Source: Bradyrhizobiaceae bacterium (lineage in GTDB: Bacteria > Pseudomonadota > Alphaproteobacteria > Rhizobiales > Aestuariivirgaceae). From it: a stretch of 54,138 bases of DNA. Below, piece after piece: positions 1 to 8,989 of this stretch (the stretch's first letter is position 1; each line of letters opens with the position of its first letter). Both the position numbers and the translations under genes were made by a program. The stretch is from contig CANJMQ010000018.1 of the NCBI GenBank assembly GCA_947475225.1, positions 1 to 54,138 on the forward strand, in the 5' to 3' direction. The notes below the pieces were generated by a model, which was given only the letters and a program-made list of their open reading frames with translations, was not told where the DNA came from and ran no database searches.

Positions 1-117
1 CGCAACATAGAAACGCTCGTTAAGCCAGAAGGCCCCCGATATCGGGGGCCTTCTTGCCTGAGCACGTGCTGCACTTTTACTCCGGAAAACTGCTGCAGAT
101 TCACTCCGGCGTTGACA
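1..117. mobile_element. Probable end of an IS21-type insertion sequence
   Basis: The reading frame of the flavoenzyme to the right stops resembling its family exactly where the leftward strand reads TGTCAACGCC (117 down to 108). Just inside this point are two 18-bp direct repeats, GCTGCACTTTTACTCCGG (68-85) and GCTGCAGATTCACTCCGG (92-109), matching at 15 of 18 positions and spaced 24 bp apart. Repeated short motifs just inside a TG-starting terminus are typical of IS21-family ends. The transposase genes would lie to the left, outside the window. The assignment rests on recalled family features, not on a database match. Confidence 0.45.
27..54. terminator. Perfect 28-bp palindrome, rho-independent terminator candidate
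   Basis: Positions 27-40 and 41-54 form a perfect inverted repeat with a GGCCCCC/GGGGGCC core, followed on the plus strand by only a short T-containing stretch. It lies inside the presumed insertion sequence, a few bases after an in-frame TAA at 21-23, so it most simply ends transcription of a rightward gene from off the window. The poor T tract lowers confidence. Confidence 0.5.
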
Positions 118-926
118 CCCATCGGGGAATGATCGACCAGATGCACGTAGCCGAGGCCCAGTTCATTGAGCCTGGCCGCAAGGTAGGCGTAGTCGGCTTC
201 CATTTCAGGATAGTCGGGCATGTCGTTGAAGGTGCCATAGGGCGACAGCCGGATCCCGACCTTCTCCGCACCGATGGCGGCGATCGCTGCCCCGGCGGCC
301 TCGATGACGAAGCGCGCCCTGTTCTCGACCGGCCCGCCGTAACGGTCGGTTCTCTGGTTCGAGGTTGGGCGGATGAACTGCTCAAGAAGGTAGCCGTTGG
401 CGGCGTGAAGTTCGACACCGTCGCAGCCTGCTGCAACGGCATTGCGCGCCGCATAGCCAAATTCCGCAATGGTGGCCTTGATGTCAGCCTCCGTCATGGG
501 CTCCGGCGTGGGGTGGGGCTTCATGCCTTCGGCATCGGTATAGATCTCGCCAGCAGCTGCAATGGCGGACGGACCCAGCACGCGGCCACCCTTGGGAAGG
601 TTGAGCGGATGCCCGATGCGGCCGGTGTGCATCAACTGCATGAAGATCTTTGCGCCGCCATCATGCAGGGCCGTGGCAACCTTGCGCCAGCCGTCCACCT
701 GCCCCTGGCTGAAGATGCCCGGAATGCGGGGATAGCCCAGGCCGTTCGGCGAGGGCGAGGTGCCTTCGGTGATGACGAGGCCTGCGGAGGCGCGCTGGCC
801 ATAATACTCGGCGATCAGGTCATTGGGCACGTTGCCGGTGGCCCGGTTGCGCGTCATGGGCGCCATGACCAGGTGGTTCTGCAGCTTCAGTGGGCCGATG
901 GCCGCCGGTGAATAGAGGATCGACAT
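118..926 (-). pseudogene. Truncated old-yellow-enzyme alkene reductase (FMN)
   Basis: The minus-strand frame from the ATG at 926 encodes an NADH:flavin oxidoreductase of the old yellow enzyme family. The N-terminus starts MSILYSPAAIGPLKL, the substrate-anion-binding HAAN motif sits in DGVELHAANGYLLEQF, and TDRYGG follows. The family usually has about 350-370 residues. Here the resemblance ends after about 269 residues at the HLVDHSPMG region, where an insertion-sequence-like end begins. The frame then stays open to the window edge with unrelated residues. The last barrel strands and helices, including part of the FMN phosphate site, are missing, so a working enzyme is unlikely. An AAAGG ribosome-binding site precedes the start. 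Confidence 0.6.
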
Positions 927-1213
927 GCGGTGCCTTTCTGTAACTGACATTGTTTCAGATCCGATGTAAACGACGAAGCGCGTCTGTCAAGCCTGCATTC
1001 GCGCGGAAATTGTTTTTCGAGTGAAGCGACCAGAGATCCCTGTCCGGCGGTTGCTCCCTCCCAGAGAGGATTTCAGTCTTCCGCAGGCGACTGCCAGCCC
1101 CCGCGCTGCAGGGGGCCCAGCTCCAGCTTGCTGATTTTGGCGCTACCCAGTAGTTGTGCCGCACAATTATTTCGTCACTGAGAGCCCACGTAAGACTTTA
1201 GGAGCCTGCGGCA

Positions 1214-2182
1214 ATGATTTCTGGACGTCGAATCCTGCAGAGCGCCCTGATGGCCGTGTTCCTGACGCTCGTCATCGCCTTTCCGGCGAGCGCGCAGGAC
1301 GCAAAGGAACCCGTCAAGGTTCAGGTCGGCGCATACCTGCTCCGGATCAACAATGTCTCGCAGAAAGACGGCACTTTCAACGTCGATATGTGGGTGTGGT
1401 TTCGCTGGAAGGGTGATGCGAGGCCCTATGAAAGCTTCGAAGTCGCCAACGGCCAGATCAACAGCAAATCGAACGCCGTGGTGACGGACGACGAAGGCTT
1501 CAATTACACCTCTGTGCGCGTGCAGGCGACGATCTTCCATGATTACGACGTCCACCGGTTCCCTCTCGATAATCACGAGATCACCATAGAGATAGAGGAC
1601 GAGAACCTTGATGCCTCGGGTCTCGAGTATGTCGTCGACGACGGAACTGCGCTCGACCCTGATCTCAGCGTTCCTGGATGGAGAGTGGCACTCAAGACGC
1701 CACAGGTCGAACCGCATATCTATCCGACAAACTACGGGTTACGCTCGAGCGGCACGAAGCAGTCGACCTATTCGCGCTTCGTCCTGCCTGTGAGTCTTGA
1801 CCGGACCAGTTATGGCGCGTTGGTCAAGGAGTTCTGGATCTCTGCGTTGTCGGTTCTTCTCGGTCTGCTTGCTTTCCGCGTGAAGGCGACGGATCTCGAT
1901 GCCCGATTTGGACTTGGCGTGGGCTCGATCTTTGCGGCAAGCGCCAATGCCTTCGTGATTTCTGATAACTTGCCGAAGACGGTGACCGTCACCATGGCGG
2001 AGCAGATCAACTTCCTTGCCATTGGCACCATCTTCCTGTCGGTGTTCATCAGCATCGCGTCCCTGCGGCTGTGCTACGTCGGCAAGGAACAGGCATCGGA
2101 GCGCCTGGACCGATGGGCGCTGGTGATCATCGGGTTGGGATATCTTGCTGCCAATTTCGTCGTCATCTATCCGAACCTCTAA
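1214..2182 (+). CDS. Prokaryotic pentameric ligand-gated ion channel (Cys-loop receptor family)
   Basis: This is a membrane ion-channel subunit with a periplasmic ligand-binding domain. A signal peptide (about residues 1-27, ending in PASA) is followed by a beta-rich domain whose signature loop is DVHRFPLDNH (residues 112-121). That corresponds to the FPFD loop of Cys-loop receptors, and as in other bacterial members it lacks the flanking cysteines. Four hydrophobic segments follow: M1 about 203-222, M2 about 232-250, M3 about 264-285 and M4 about 300-319. The M2-M3 loop reads NLPKT (252-256), as I recall it in the Gloeobacter channel GLIC. At 322 residues the length is normal. AGGAG lies upstream of the ATG. 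It appears to be a single-gene unit. The ligand and ion selectivity cannot be read from the sequence. Confidence 0.88.
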   Translation: MISGRRILQSALMAVFLTLVIAFPASAQDAKEPVKVQVGAYLLRINNVSQKDGTFNVDMWVWFRWKGDARPYESFEVANGQINSKSNAVVTDDEGFNYTSVRVQATIFHDYDVHRFPLDNHEITIEIEDENLDASGLEYVVDDGTALDPDLSVPGWRVALKTPQVEPHIYPTNYGLRSSGTKQSTYSRFVLPVSLDRTSYGALVKEFWISALSVLLGLLAFRVKATDLDARFGLGVGSIFAASANAFVISDNLPKTVTVTMAEQINFLAIGTIFLSVFISIASLRLCYVGKEQASERLDRWALVIIGLGYLAANFVVIYPNL

Positions 2183-2195
2183 GATGTTGAGCATG

Positions 2196-2228
2196 AGCCC
2201 CGCCTTCCAAGCACGCCCATTCGGGGCT
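2196..2228. terminator. Weak stem-loop between convergent genes
   Basis: Seven-base arms AGCCCCG (2196-2202) and CGGGGCT (2222-2228) lie just after the channel stop codon, separated by a 19-nt loop and with no T tract. It may end the channel transcript, but this is a weak candidate. Nothing else was seen in the gap between the two convergent genes. Confidence 0.22.
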
Positions 2229-2396
2229 AAGGTCAGGTGGCAGGCCAGCAGTCCCGGAAGCGATCTACTGGCGAATACTTGCTTTTGGGCAGTTCTCGGA
2301 GTGGCGTACCAGACCGGATCAAGTTGACCGTTGGGGAATCCACTCAAGAATTGGATATCGGTTGACCTCTCCTGGAAGTCCAGCGTCGACGTCAGG

Positions 2397-4364
2397 TCAG
2401 ACCGCCATCCCGAGCTTTCGCCCCTCATAAATCGCCATGGCAGCGGTTCGCGCCGCCACTGCATCGCCAATCATTGGCGCGCCCAGTTCATCGCCGAGGC
2501 CGTGCTCGGAGACATTTGTGGCCGCCACCACAAGCGTGTCAGCGGCAATGTGTTCGGCAGGGCCGCCGAAGGGCTGGATCGTCGCGCCGTTGCCGTGCCA
2601 CTCGCGAAGGATCGTCTCAGTCCTCATGGTGACGCCCAGTTCGCGCAGGCGGGAGCGCAACTGGATGTCGGCATTGGTTCGCGCCATCTCGGCCATAACG
2701 GCGGGAGCGGCGGTGACCACCGTCACCTCATGACCGGCCTCCGCTAGCGTCAGCGCGACGCCGGCACCTTTCCAGTTTGCCGTTTCGTCGAGCACGATCA
2801 CGCGCTTTCCCGGCCGTGCGATGCGGGCCAGCACATCCTCGGCGCTCGCCACGTTGCCACGCTCGATGCCAGGAAGGGCGTCATGCTCAGGCATCGCGCG
2901 CTGGAAGCCCTTGCCGTCCGGCAGCGAGCCAGTAGCAATGATCACTTGATCCGCGCCCATGGCCTTGACGTCTTCCGCATCAAGCGGCGTGTTGAGCAGC
3001 ACCTTGACCTGCAGCCTGGTGAGCTGGCGCTCGAACCAGTCGAGGTATTCGATGATCTGGTGGCGGCGCGGCGTCAGCCCCGCCAGCCGGAACTGGCCGC
3101 CCAGCTTGTCGGACGCCTCCGCGAGAGTGACCTGATGACCCCGCTCGGCTGCGACCCGCGCGGCTTCGAGGCCTGCAACACCGCCGCCCACGACAAGTAC
3201 CTTCCGGGGCTTCTCCGCCGGGGTGAAGCGGTCACCGCCCCATTCGAATTCGCGGCCGGCGCTTGGGTTGATGAGGCAGGAAATCCAGTAGTCGCGGTAG
3301 CGCCGGCCCCAGCACATCTGGTTGCAGGAGAGGCAGGGGCGCACGTCTTCCGGCCGCCCCTCTCTCGCCTTGTTGGCGAGGTGCGGGTCGGCGATCTGGC
3401 CGCGGACGATCGACACCATGTCCGCCTGCCCGGAGGCCACGACGTAATTGGCATTCTCGGGTGTGCGTACATGGGCCTCGCACTGCACCTTGGCATGCTT
3501 GACCACCTGTTTCAGGGCCTCGGCGTGAGGCACACCCAACTTGTCGGCGTAGAAGACGTTGGGGATGATTCCGGTTCCGTTGAAATAGCTGCCGGTGCCA
3601 CACGTTACGTAGTCCATGAGCTGCCGCGCGTCGTGCCAGGCGACGATGTCCTGCAGTTGATCGATCGTCTGGGAAACCGGACTGGTCGGATCCATGTTGA
3701 CGGCGAGGCCGATGATGAAGTCTTCACCCGCCATCCTGCGGATGCGCTCCATGATGGTACGTGAAAAGCGCATGCGATTGTCAAAACTGCCGCCCCAACG
3801 GTCATCGCGCCGGTTGTTGAAGGGCAGCCAGAACTGGTCGATGATCGCATTATAGGCAGCGAACAGCTCGATGCCGTCGAAGCCCGCCTCCTTGGCCCGC
3901 CGTGCCGCCTGGACGAAGCTTTCGATGATCTCCTCGATTTCTGTCTCGCTCATGGCGTGGCTGCCGTCCGAGTCGTGGAAGGAGGGCAGACCCGAGGGCG
4001 ACCAGTTCGGCTCATAGGAATTGTCGAAATCGCCATGCTGGCCGACGTGGTAGAGTTGGTGGCAGATGACGGCGCCATGGCCATGCACGGCATCGGTGAT
4101 CTTGCGGAAGTGCGGAATGATCTCGTCGGTCGAATGGCGGAAGTTGCCGCGCGTCAGCACGCCCGTGCGGTGAACCGGTACGGGTTCGACCACGATCATG
4201 CCCGCGCCGCCAAGCGCCCGCTCCTCGTAATAGCCGCGGTGACGTTCGCCGGGCAGCCCGCCTTCCGACATGTTGGCGGTGTGCGAACCGAACACGATGC
4301 GGTTGCGCAGCGTCTTGTGGCGCAGTTGCAAGGACTGGAACAGGGCAGGGAATTGATTGGACAT
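2397..4364 (-). CDS. TMADH/2,4-dienoyl-CoA reductase-like FMN, 4Fe-4S, FAD oxidoreductase, probable N-demethylase
   Basis: A 655-residue protein with the three-part layout of trimethylamine dehydrogenase and dienoyl-CoA reductase. Residues 1-340 form an FMN TIM barrel. A 4Fe-4S cluster motif follows with Cys344, Cys347, Cys351 and Cys363. The C-terminal part is a nucleotide-binding domain starting at VVGGGVAGLE (391-400). At the position of the usual HxxN active-site pair it reads ELFAAYN (166-172), so the His is replaced by Phe. This points away from simple ene-reductases and toward amine-oxidising relatives. It is the last gene of the leftward operon, 10 nt after the MttB-like gene. Given that neighbour, oxidative removal of an N-methyl group from a tertiary amine is a reasonable guess. 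GAGGAAG precedes the ATG. Confidence 0.8.
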   Translation of the reverse strand: MSNQFPALFQSLQLRHKTLRNRIVFGSHTANMSEGGLPGERHRGYYEERALGGAGMIVVEPVPVHRTGVLTRGNFRHSTDEIIPHFRKITDAVHGHGAVICHQLYHVGQHGDFDNSYEPNWSPSGLPSFHDSDGSHAMSETEIEEIIESFVQAARRAKEAGFDGIELFAAYNAIIDQFWLPFNNRRDDRWGGSFDNRMRFSRTIMERIRRMAGEDFIIGLAVNMDPTSPVSQTIDQLQDIVAWHDARQLMDYVTCGTGSYFNGTGIIPNVFYADKLGVPHAEALKQVVKHAKVQCEAHVRTPENANYVVASGQADMVSIVRGQIADPHLANKAREGRPEDVRPCLSCNQMCWGRRYRDYWISCLINPSAGREFEWGGDRFTPAEKPRKVLVVGGGVAGLEAARVAAERGHQVTLAEASDKLGGQFRLAGLTPRRHQIIEYLDWFERQLTRLQVKVLLNTPLDAEDVKAMGADQVIIATGSLPDGKGFQRAMPEHDALPGIERGNVASAEDVLARIARPGKRVIVLDETANWKGAGVALTLAEAGHEVTVVTAAPAVMAEMARTNADIQLRSRLRELGVTMRTETILREWHGNGATIQPFGGPAEHIAADTLVVAATNVSEHGLGDELGAPMIGDAVAARTAAMAIYEGRKLGMAV

Positions 4365-4373
4365 GATACTTCC

Positions 4374-5888
4374 TCAGTCTAGGGGTGCGCCGCCCTGTTC
4401 CTTCCGCCGCGCCACGAAGGCATGAAGTGCCTCGCAGATGGCAGGGTCCATTGCGGGTTCGACATATTGGCTGAGCGCCTCCTGCCAGATGGGAGTGGCG
4501 CGCTCCGCGGCCGACTTGGCCCCGGCCTCCAGCCATGCGCCATAGTTCTGCGTCGAGGAGACGAGTGGCCGGTAGAAGGCTTGCTCCACGGTCGAAATGG
4601 TGCGCTGCGTGCCGAAGAAATGGCCCCCGGGACCGACCTCGGCGATCTCGTCCAGAGCCAGGTGAAGCGGATCGACAGCGACAGGCTGGAACATCTGTGC
4701 AAGGCTCTGCACCACTTCGCAATCGAGCACGAATTTCTCATAGGACGTGCACAACCCGCCCTCCACCCAGCCTGCCGCATGCATGAGGAGATTGGCACCT
4801 GCGGAGGCTGCCGCGAAGCAGGCGTTTGCCGATTCATAACCGGACGCGAAATCTGGTATATTCGATGCGCTGAAGTTGGAGGACCGCATCGGTAGCCGAT
4901 AGCGCCTGGCCATTTGTCCACCGATCAGGGTGCAGCGCTGCATGTCGGCAAGGCCATAGGCGGGAGCACCCGTCTTCATGTCGACATTCATCGCGGCACA
5001 GCCATAGAGGACCGGTGCGCCGGCTCTCACAAGTTGCGACAGTGCTACGCCGAAGAGAATCTCGGCTGTGTTCAGCGCCATGGCAGCGGCGATGGTGGCA
5101 GGCGTCGAGGCGCCTGCCATAATGAAGGGCGTCAACAGCACGGGTTGCCCGTGCCGGGCCATGTCCATCACGCCCACGGTCATCGGCACGTCATATTGCA
5201 AGGGCGTGTTGGTGTTGATGATCGAGAACACGCCGGGCCGGGACGCGAACTGCTCCAGCGTCTCGCCGCGCGCCATGGCGCACATGGCGAGCACATCCTC
5301 GATCCGCTGCCTGCTCTGGCAGAAGACGTAGGGAACCTTGTCGGTCAGCGTCAGCATGGCGCGTGTCGCCTCGAGGTGACGGTGACGAACCTCGACGTCG
5401 AGCGGCTCCACCGGCCAGCCGTTCATCTGCACCACATTGAAGTACTGCGTGAGCTTCAGGAGTTCCTGCAGGTCTGACAGTGTGCCGGTCCGCCGTCCGC
5501 GTATCAGGTCAGTGCAGTTGGGCGGCCCGAGCACGGCGGCCGTGGCGAGGTGCCGTCCCCCCAGCCTGACTGCATGGGCGAGGTTGCGCGGTGACAGCGT
5601 GATCTCGGCGGGTGCTGTTGCAAGCCCCGCCATGACGATGTCGCGGCCCAGCCTGACGCGCTGTTCACCCTCGTCGACGAGCGCCCCCGCGTTGGCGAAC
5701 ACCTGGCGCGCCTCATGGAAAGCGCAGCGGACGCCGACGGTTTCGAGCAGGGTGAGCGCGGCCTCGTGGATCTCTTCAACCTCGTCCTCCGAGATCAGCG
5801 GTGTGGGTGGCAGCGGGTTGACGAGCTGTGCCCAGGGCATCTGGACGATGTCGGCGGCCCGGCGGCGGCGGGGTCTCTCGGAGCGCAT
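4374..5888 (-). CDS. MttB-family (trimethylamine methyltransferase-like) protein, non-pyrrolysine
   Basis: A 504-residue member of the MttB superfamily, the barrel enzymes that move a methyl group from a quaternary or tertiary amine to a corrinoid protein. It is recognisable from the N-terminal ISEDEVEEIHEAALTLLETV region and the glycine/alanine-rich core (PVLLTPFIMAGASTPATIAA, then GAPVLYGCAAMNVDMKTGAP). The frame is uninterrupted, so there is no in-frame amber codon of the kind that encodes pyrrolysine in archaeal MttB. It therefore belongs with the non-Pyl branch, some members of which act on glycine betaine, proline betaine or carnitine. No corrinoid protein or corrinoid:folate methyltransferase is encoded nearby. 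It starts 6 nt after the Ldh2-family gene. A later start at Met17 is possible. Confidence 0.8.
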   Translation of the reverse strand: MRSERPRRRRAADIVQMPWAQLVNPLPPTPLISEDEVEEIHEAALTLLETVGVRCAFHEARQVFANAGALVDEGEQRVRLGRDIVMAGLATAPAEITLSPRNLAHAVRLGGRHLATAAVLGPPNCTDLIRGRRTGTLSDLQELLKLTQYFNVVQMNGWPVEPLDVEVRHRHLEATRAMLTLTDKVPYVFCQSRQRIEDVLAMCAMARGETLEQFASRPGVFSIINTNTPLQYDVPMTVGVMDMARHGQPVLLTPFIMAGASTPATIAAAMALNTAEILFGVALSQLVRAGAPVLYGCAAMNVDMKTGAPAYGLADMQRCTLIGGQMARRYRLPMRSSNFSASNIPDFASGYESANACFAAASAGANLLMHAAGWVEGGLCTSYEKFVLDCEVVQSLAQMFQPVAVDPLHLALDEIAEVGPGGHFFGTQRTISTVEQAFYRPLVSSTQNYGAWLEAGAKSAAERATPIWQEALSQYVEPAMDPAICEALHAFVARRKEQGGAPLD

Positions 5889-5894
5889 CGTGTT

Positions 5895-6905
5895 TCAGGC
5901 GAAGCTCTGAAGCCGCTGCAGAAGGGCGTCGTCAATGGGCAGGCCCTCCCTTGCAAGCCGCTTGCGGTTCGCCATGCGGCGGGCGTTGGGAAGCCTCGCC
6001 CCCGCCTGGGCGGTAATGGACTTGCTCAGCGCCTTCACCTGTTTCGCGAAGGTGCCGCCCGAGAACATCTCCGGATCCAGCGCGATGAAGAATTGGCCAC
6101 AGCCGATGGGCTTGCCGTCGTTCTCGGTGAAGGAACCCATCTCCGGCCCGCGCAGCGCGCCCGCAAGCGCCGCGCACATCACTTCGACGATCAGTCCCTG
6201 GCCGAATCCCTTGTAGCCGCCGGACGGCGCCATCGAACCTTCGAGGCCCTGCAATGGGTCGAAGGTGGGCCGTCCTTCCCTATCCAGCGCCCAGCCCGGC
6301 GGAATCTCCCGCCCTTCCTCCGCCGCGCGCTTCACGGCGGTCCATGCGACGGCAGAAGATGACTGGTCGATGAGCAACGCAATCTTTCCCTTGCGGCCCG
6401 GGACAGCGAAGGAGAGTGGGTTGGTGCCGATCACAGGCGTCCTGCCGCCGACGGGTGCGATCGCCGGCATGGCATTGGTGAAGCCGAAGGCCACGAGCCC
6501 CTGGCGCGCGAGATAGCCCGTGTGGAAGCCGAGTGTCGCGGCATTATAGGAATTGTGAACGGCCATGCCGGCGATGCCGTGCTTACGCGCCGCCGGAACG
6601 AGCTTTACAAAACCCTTCTCGATCGCCGGATGGGCGAAACCATTGCGGGCATCGACCTGAAAGGCGACGGCCGAGAGCTTCTTGACCTTGGCGCGCACCT
6701 TGCCATCGACTTTGCCGCTGAGCAGGTGCTCGCAATAGTACTGCAGCCAGTAGAAGCCGTGGCCTTCGAGGCCGGAGAGTTCGGTGTCGAGGATGGCCTC
6801 GGTGAAGTAGGACGCATTGCGCTGAGAGGTACCGGCACCTATCAGCGCATCGCTGATGAGCTTGCGCGCCGCCTTGGGGGACAGCCTGAGCAGGTCTTCG
6901 CCCAT
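5895..6905 (-). CDS. Ldh2/malate-L-lactate dehydrogenase family oxidoreductase
   Basis: A 336-residue NAD(P)-dependent oxidoreductase of the unusual Ldh2 fold, which includes malate, ureidoglycolate and sulfolactate dehydrogenases and the cyclic-imine and N-methyl-amino-acid reductase DpkA. Family marks are the N-terminal helical region, NSYNAATLGFHTGYLARQG, the GTNPLSFAVPG segment and the SGGYKGFGQGLIVEVM nucleotide-binding region. The ATG follows the transporter ATPase stop with the sequence TAAG-ATG, so translation is coupled. In this operon it could oxidise a hydroxy acid or interconvert an imino acid and an N-methyl amino acid. The second option would suit the demethylation neighbours but is only inferred. 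Confidence 0.8.
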   Translation of the reverse strand: MGEDLLRLSPKAARKLISDALIGAGTSQRNASYFTEAILDTELSGLEGHGFYWLQYYCEHLLSGKVDGKVRAKVKKLSAVAFQVDARNGFAHPAIEKGFVKLVPAARKHGIAGMAVHNSYNAATLGFHTGYLARQGLVAFGFTNAMPAIAPVGGRTPVIGTNPLSFAVPGRKGKIALLIDQSSSAVAWTAVKRAAEEGREIPPGWALDREGRPTFDPLQGLEGSMAPSGGYKGFGQGLIVEVMCAALAGALRGPEMGSFTENDGKPIGCGQFFIALDPEMFSGGTFAKQVKALSKSITAQAGARLPNARRMANRKRLAREGLPIDDALLQRLQSFA

Positions 6906-6906
6906 C

Positions 6907-8985
6907 TTACGCCGTCTCCGTTGTGGCCGCGATAATCACCGGGCCCATGGAATCGAGGACCTCCTGCGACAGGTGGCAGCGGATCTGGTGTCCGGCCGCC
7001 ACGTCTCGCAAGGGTGGAAGCTGTATCTCGCACAGGTTTTCCGGCACCTGCTGCTTCCGGGGGCATCGCGTCTGGAAGGGGCAGCCGGAAGGTGGGTTGG
7101 TGGCGGAGGGAATGTCGCCCTCGAGCACCACGCGCCGCTTGGTGAAGCGTGGGTCGGCGATGGGAATGGCGGAGAGCAGAGCCTCCGTATAGGGGTGGTA
7201 GGGCGGTTCGAAGATCTGGTCGGTGGTGCCCTGTTCGACGATATAGCCGAGGTACATGACCACCACCCGGTCTGCGAGATAGCGCACGATGGAGAGATCA
7301 TGGCTGATGAACACCATGGTGGTCCGCGAATTGCGCTGGATGTCCATCAGGAGCTCGGTCACTGCCGCCTGCACGGATACATCGAGCGCTGACATCGGTT
7401 CATCAGCGATCACGACCCGTGGATTCCCGGCGAAGGCGCGGGCCACGCCGATCCGTTGCTTCTGTCCGCCGGACAGCTGGCGCGGCAAGCGCTGTTCGAA
7501 GGCACGCGGCAGCTTCACGAGGTCGAGAAGTTCCAGCATGCGATGGCGGCGCTCGGCGATGGATTTGCCGATGCCGAACTTCTCGAGCGTGCGCATGATC
7601 TGCGAGCCCACGGTGTGGGACGGGTTCAGCGTGTCGAAGGGATTCTGGAAGACCATCTGGATCGACGAGACGGTAGCGGTATCGCGCTTTTCAACGCCGA
7701 TCTTCTCGATCTCCTGGCCTGCCAGCATCACCCGACCGCCGGTCGCCGTCTCGAGGCCGAGCAGCACCTTGGCGAGGGTGGACTTGCCGCAGCCGGACTC
7801 GCCAACGATAGCCACTGTCTCGGCGGCGCGGGCAGTGAAGCTGATGTCCTCATTGGCCTTGACCGTGCGGCGCTCGCCCCTGCCGAAGATCTCGTTGGCA
7901 GAGACATGGTAGTGCTTCTGCAGGTGCTCGATCTCCAGCACCGGCTCACCCGCCACGACGGCGACCTGCGTGTCGCGGCGCGACGGGACGAGGTTCCAGT
8001 CGATCTCGGCGATGCGCAGGCAGCGGCTCTCATGACGCTGGTCGCCAGGGACCTCCTGCATCACGATATCCTGCGTATCGCAGCGATCCTTCTCGAAATA
8101 GGAGCAGCGCGGGCCGAAGTTGCAGCCGGTTGGCCGCTCGTGTGGCAGCGGCAGCTGGCCTGGAATGGCGGTGAGCGGCCTCAGGTTCTTGTCGGTGCCG
8201 GGAAGGGCGATCGAGCGGAACAGCCCCTGCGTATAGGGATGACGCATCGTTGCGAACACATCCGCGATGTTGCCCGTTTCCACCGCTTCGCCCGAATACA
8301 TGACGGTGATGCGGTCACACGTCTCGCGGATGAGGCCGAGATTATGCGAGACGAAGATCATCGATGTGCCGAAGCGCTTGCCCAGGTCCTTCACCAGATC
8401 GACGATGCCCGCCTCCACCGTCACGTCCAGGGCGGTGGTCGGCTCGTCGAGCAGCAGAAGTGCGGGTTTCGACAGCAGCGCCATGGCGATGACGATGCGC
8501 TGCTGCTGGCCGCCTGACAGCTGGTGCGGATAGGCATTCATGATGCGCTCGGGATCCGGCAGTTTCACCGCCTTCACCATCTCGATCGCCCGGGTGCGGG
8601 CTTCCTCTCGCGATACCTTCTCGTGGATCAGTGGCACTTCCATCAGTTGCTGGGCGACGCGCATCGTCGGGTTGAGGCTCGCCATGGGCTCCTGATAGAC
8701 CATCGCGATCTCGGATCCGCGGATGTTGCGCAGTTCGGCGGGGCTCAGTTCCGCCATGTCGCGGCCGCGGAACTTGATGCTGCCCTTCGTGATCCGGCCT
8801 ATTCCCGGCAGGTCGCGCATGATGGCCAGTGCCACGGTGGACTTGCCGCAGCCGGATTCGCCCACCAGTCCCATGCATTCGCCAGGCATTACCTTCATGG
8901 AAAAATCCATGACGGCGGGGATCTCACCGAGCTTGGTGAAGAAGGAGATGTGGAGGTTGCTGATCTCGAGGATGGGTTCGCTCAT
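6907..8985 (-). CDS. Fused dipeptide/oligopeptide-type ABC transporter ATPase (DppD-DppF fusion)
   Basis: A 692-residue protein carrying two complete ABC ATPase domains that are usually separate subunits. Each half has a Walker A GESGCGKST and a signature motif (LSGGQQQR in the first, LSGGQKQR in the second). Each half ends in the cysteine-containing oligopeptide-transporter C-terminal extension (PTGCNFGPRC and PSGCPFQTRC). It would power the importer formed by the two permeases and the binding protein encoded upstream. The gene starts 4 nt after the DppC-like permease and is followed at once by the Ldh2 gene. That arrangement places the transporter and the catabolic enzymes on one transcript. 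Confidence 0.93.
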   Translation of the reverse strand: MSEPILEISNLHISFFTKLGEIPAVMDFSMKVMPGECMGLVGESGCGKSTVALAIMRDLPGIGRITKGSIKFRGRDMAELSPAELRNIRGSEIAMVYQEPMASLNPTMRVAQQLMEVPLIHEKVSREEARTRAIEMVKAVKLPDPERIMNAYPHQLSGGQQQRIVIAMALLSKPALLLLDEPTTALDVTVEAGIVDLVKDLGKRFGTSMIFVSHNLGLIRETCDRITVMYSGEAVETGNIADVFATMRHPYTQGLFRSIALPGTDKNLRPLTAIPGQLPLPHERPTGCNFGPRCSYFEKDRCDTQDIVMQEVPGDQRHESRCLRIAEIDWNLVPSRRDTQVAVVAGEPVLEIEHLQKHYHVSANEIFGRGERRTVKANEDISFTARAAETVAIVGESGCGKSTLAKVLLGLETATGGRVMLAGQEIEKIGVEKRDTATVSSIQMVFQNPFDTLNPSHTVGSQIMRTLEKFGIGKSIAERRHRMLELLDLVKLPRAFEQRLPRQLSGGQKQRIGVARAFAGNPRVVIADEPMSALDVSVQAAVTELLMDIQRNSRTTMVFISHDLSIVRYLADRVVVMYLGYIVEQGTTDQIFEPPYHPYTEALLSAIPIADPRFTKRRVVLEGDIPSATNPPSGCPFQTRCPRKQQVPENLCEIQLPPLRDVAAGHQIRCHLSQEVLDSMGPVIIAATTETA

Positions 8986-8989
8986 CGGT

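Noticed and set aside
7456..8517. Plus-strand frame opposite the fused ABC ATPase
   Set aside because: The minus strand has both Walker A motifs and signatures; the opposite frame is a shadow.
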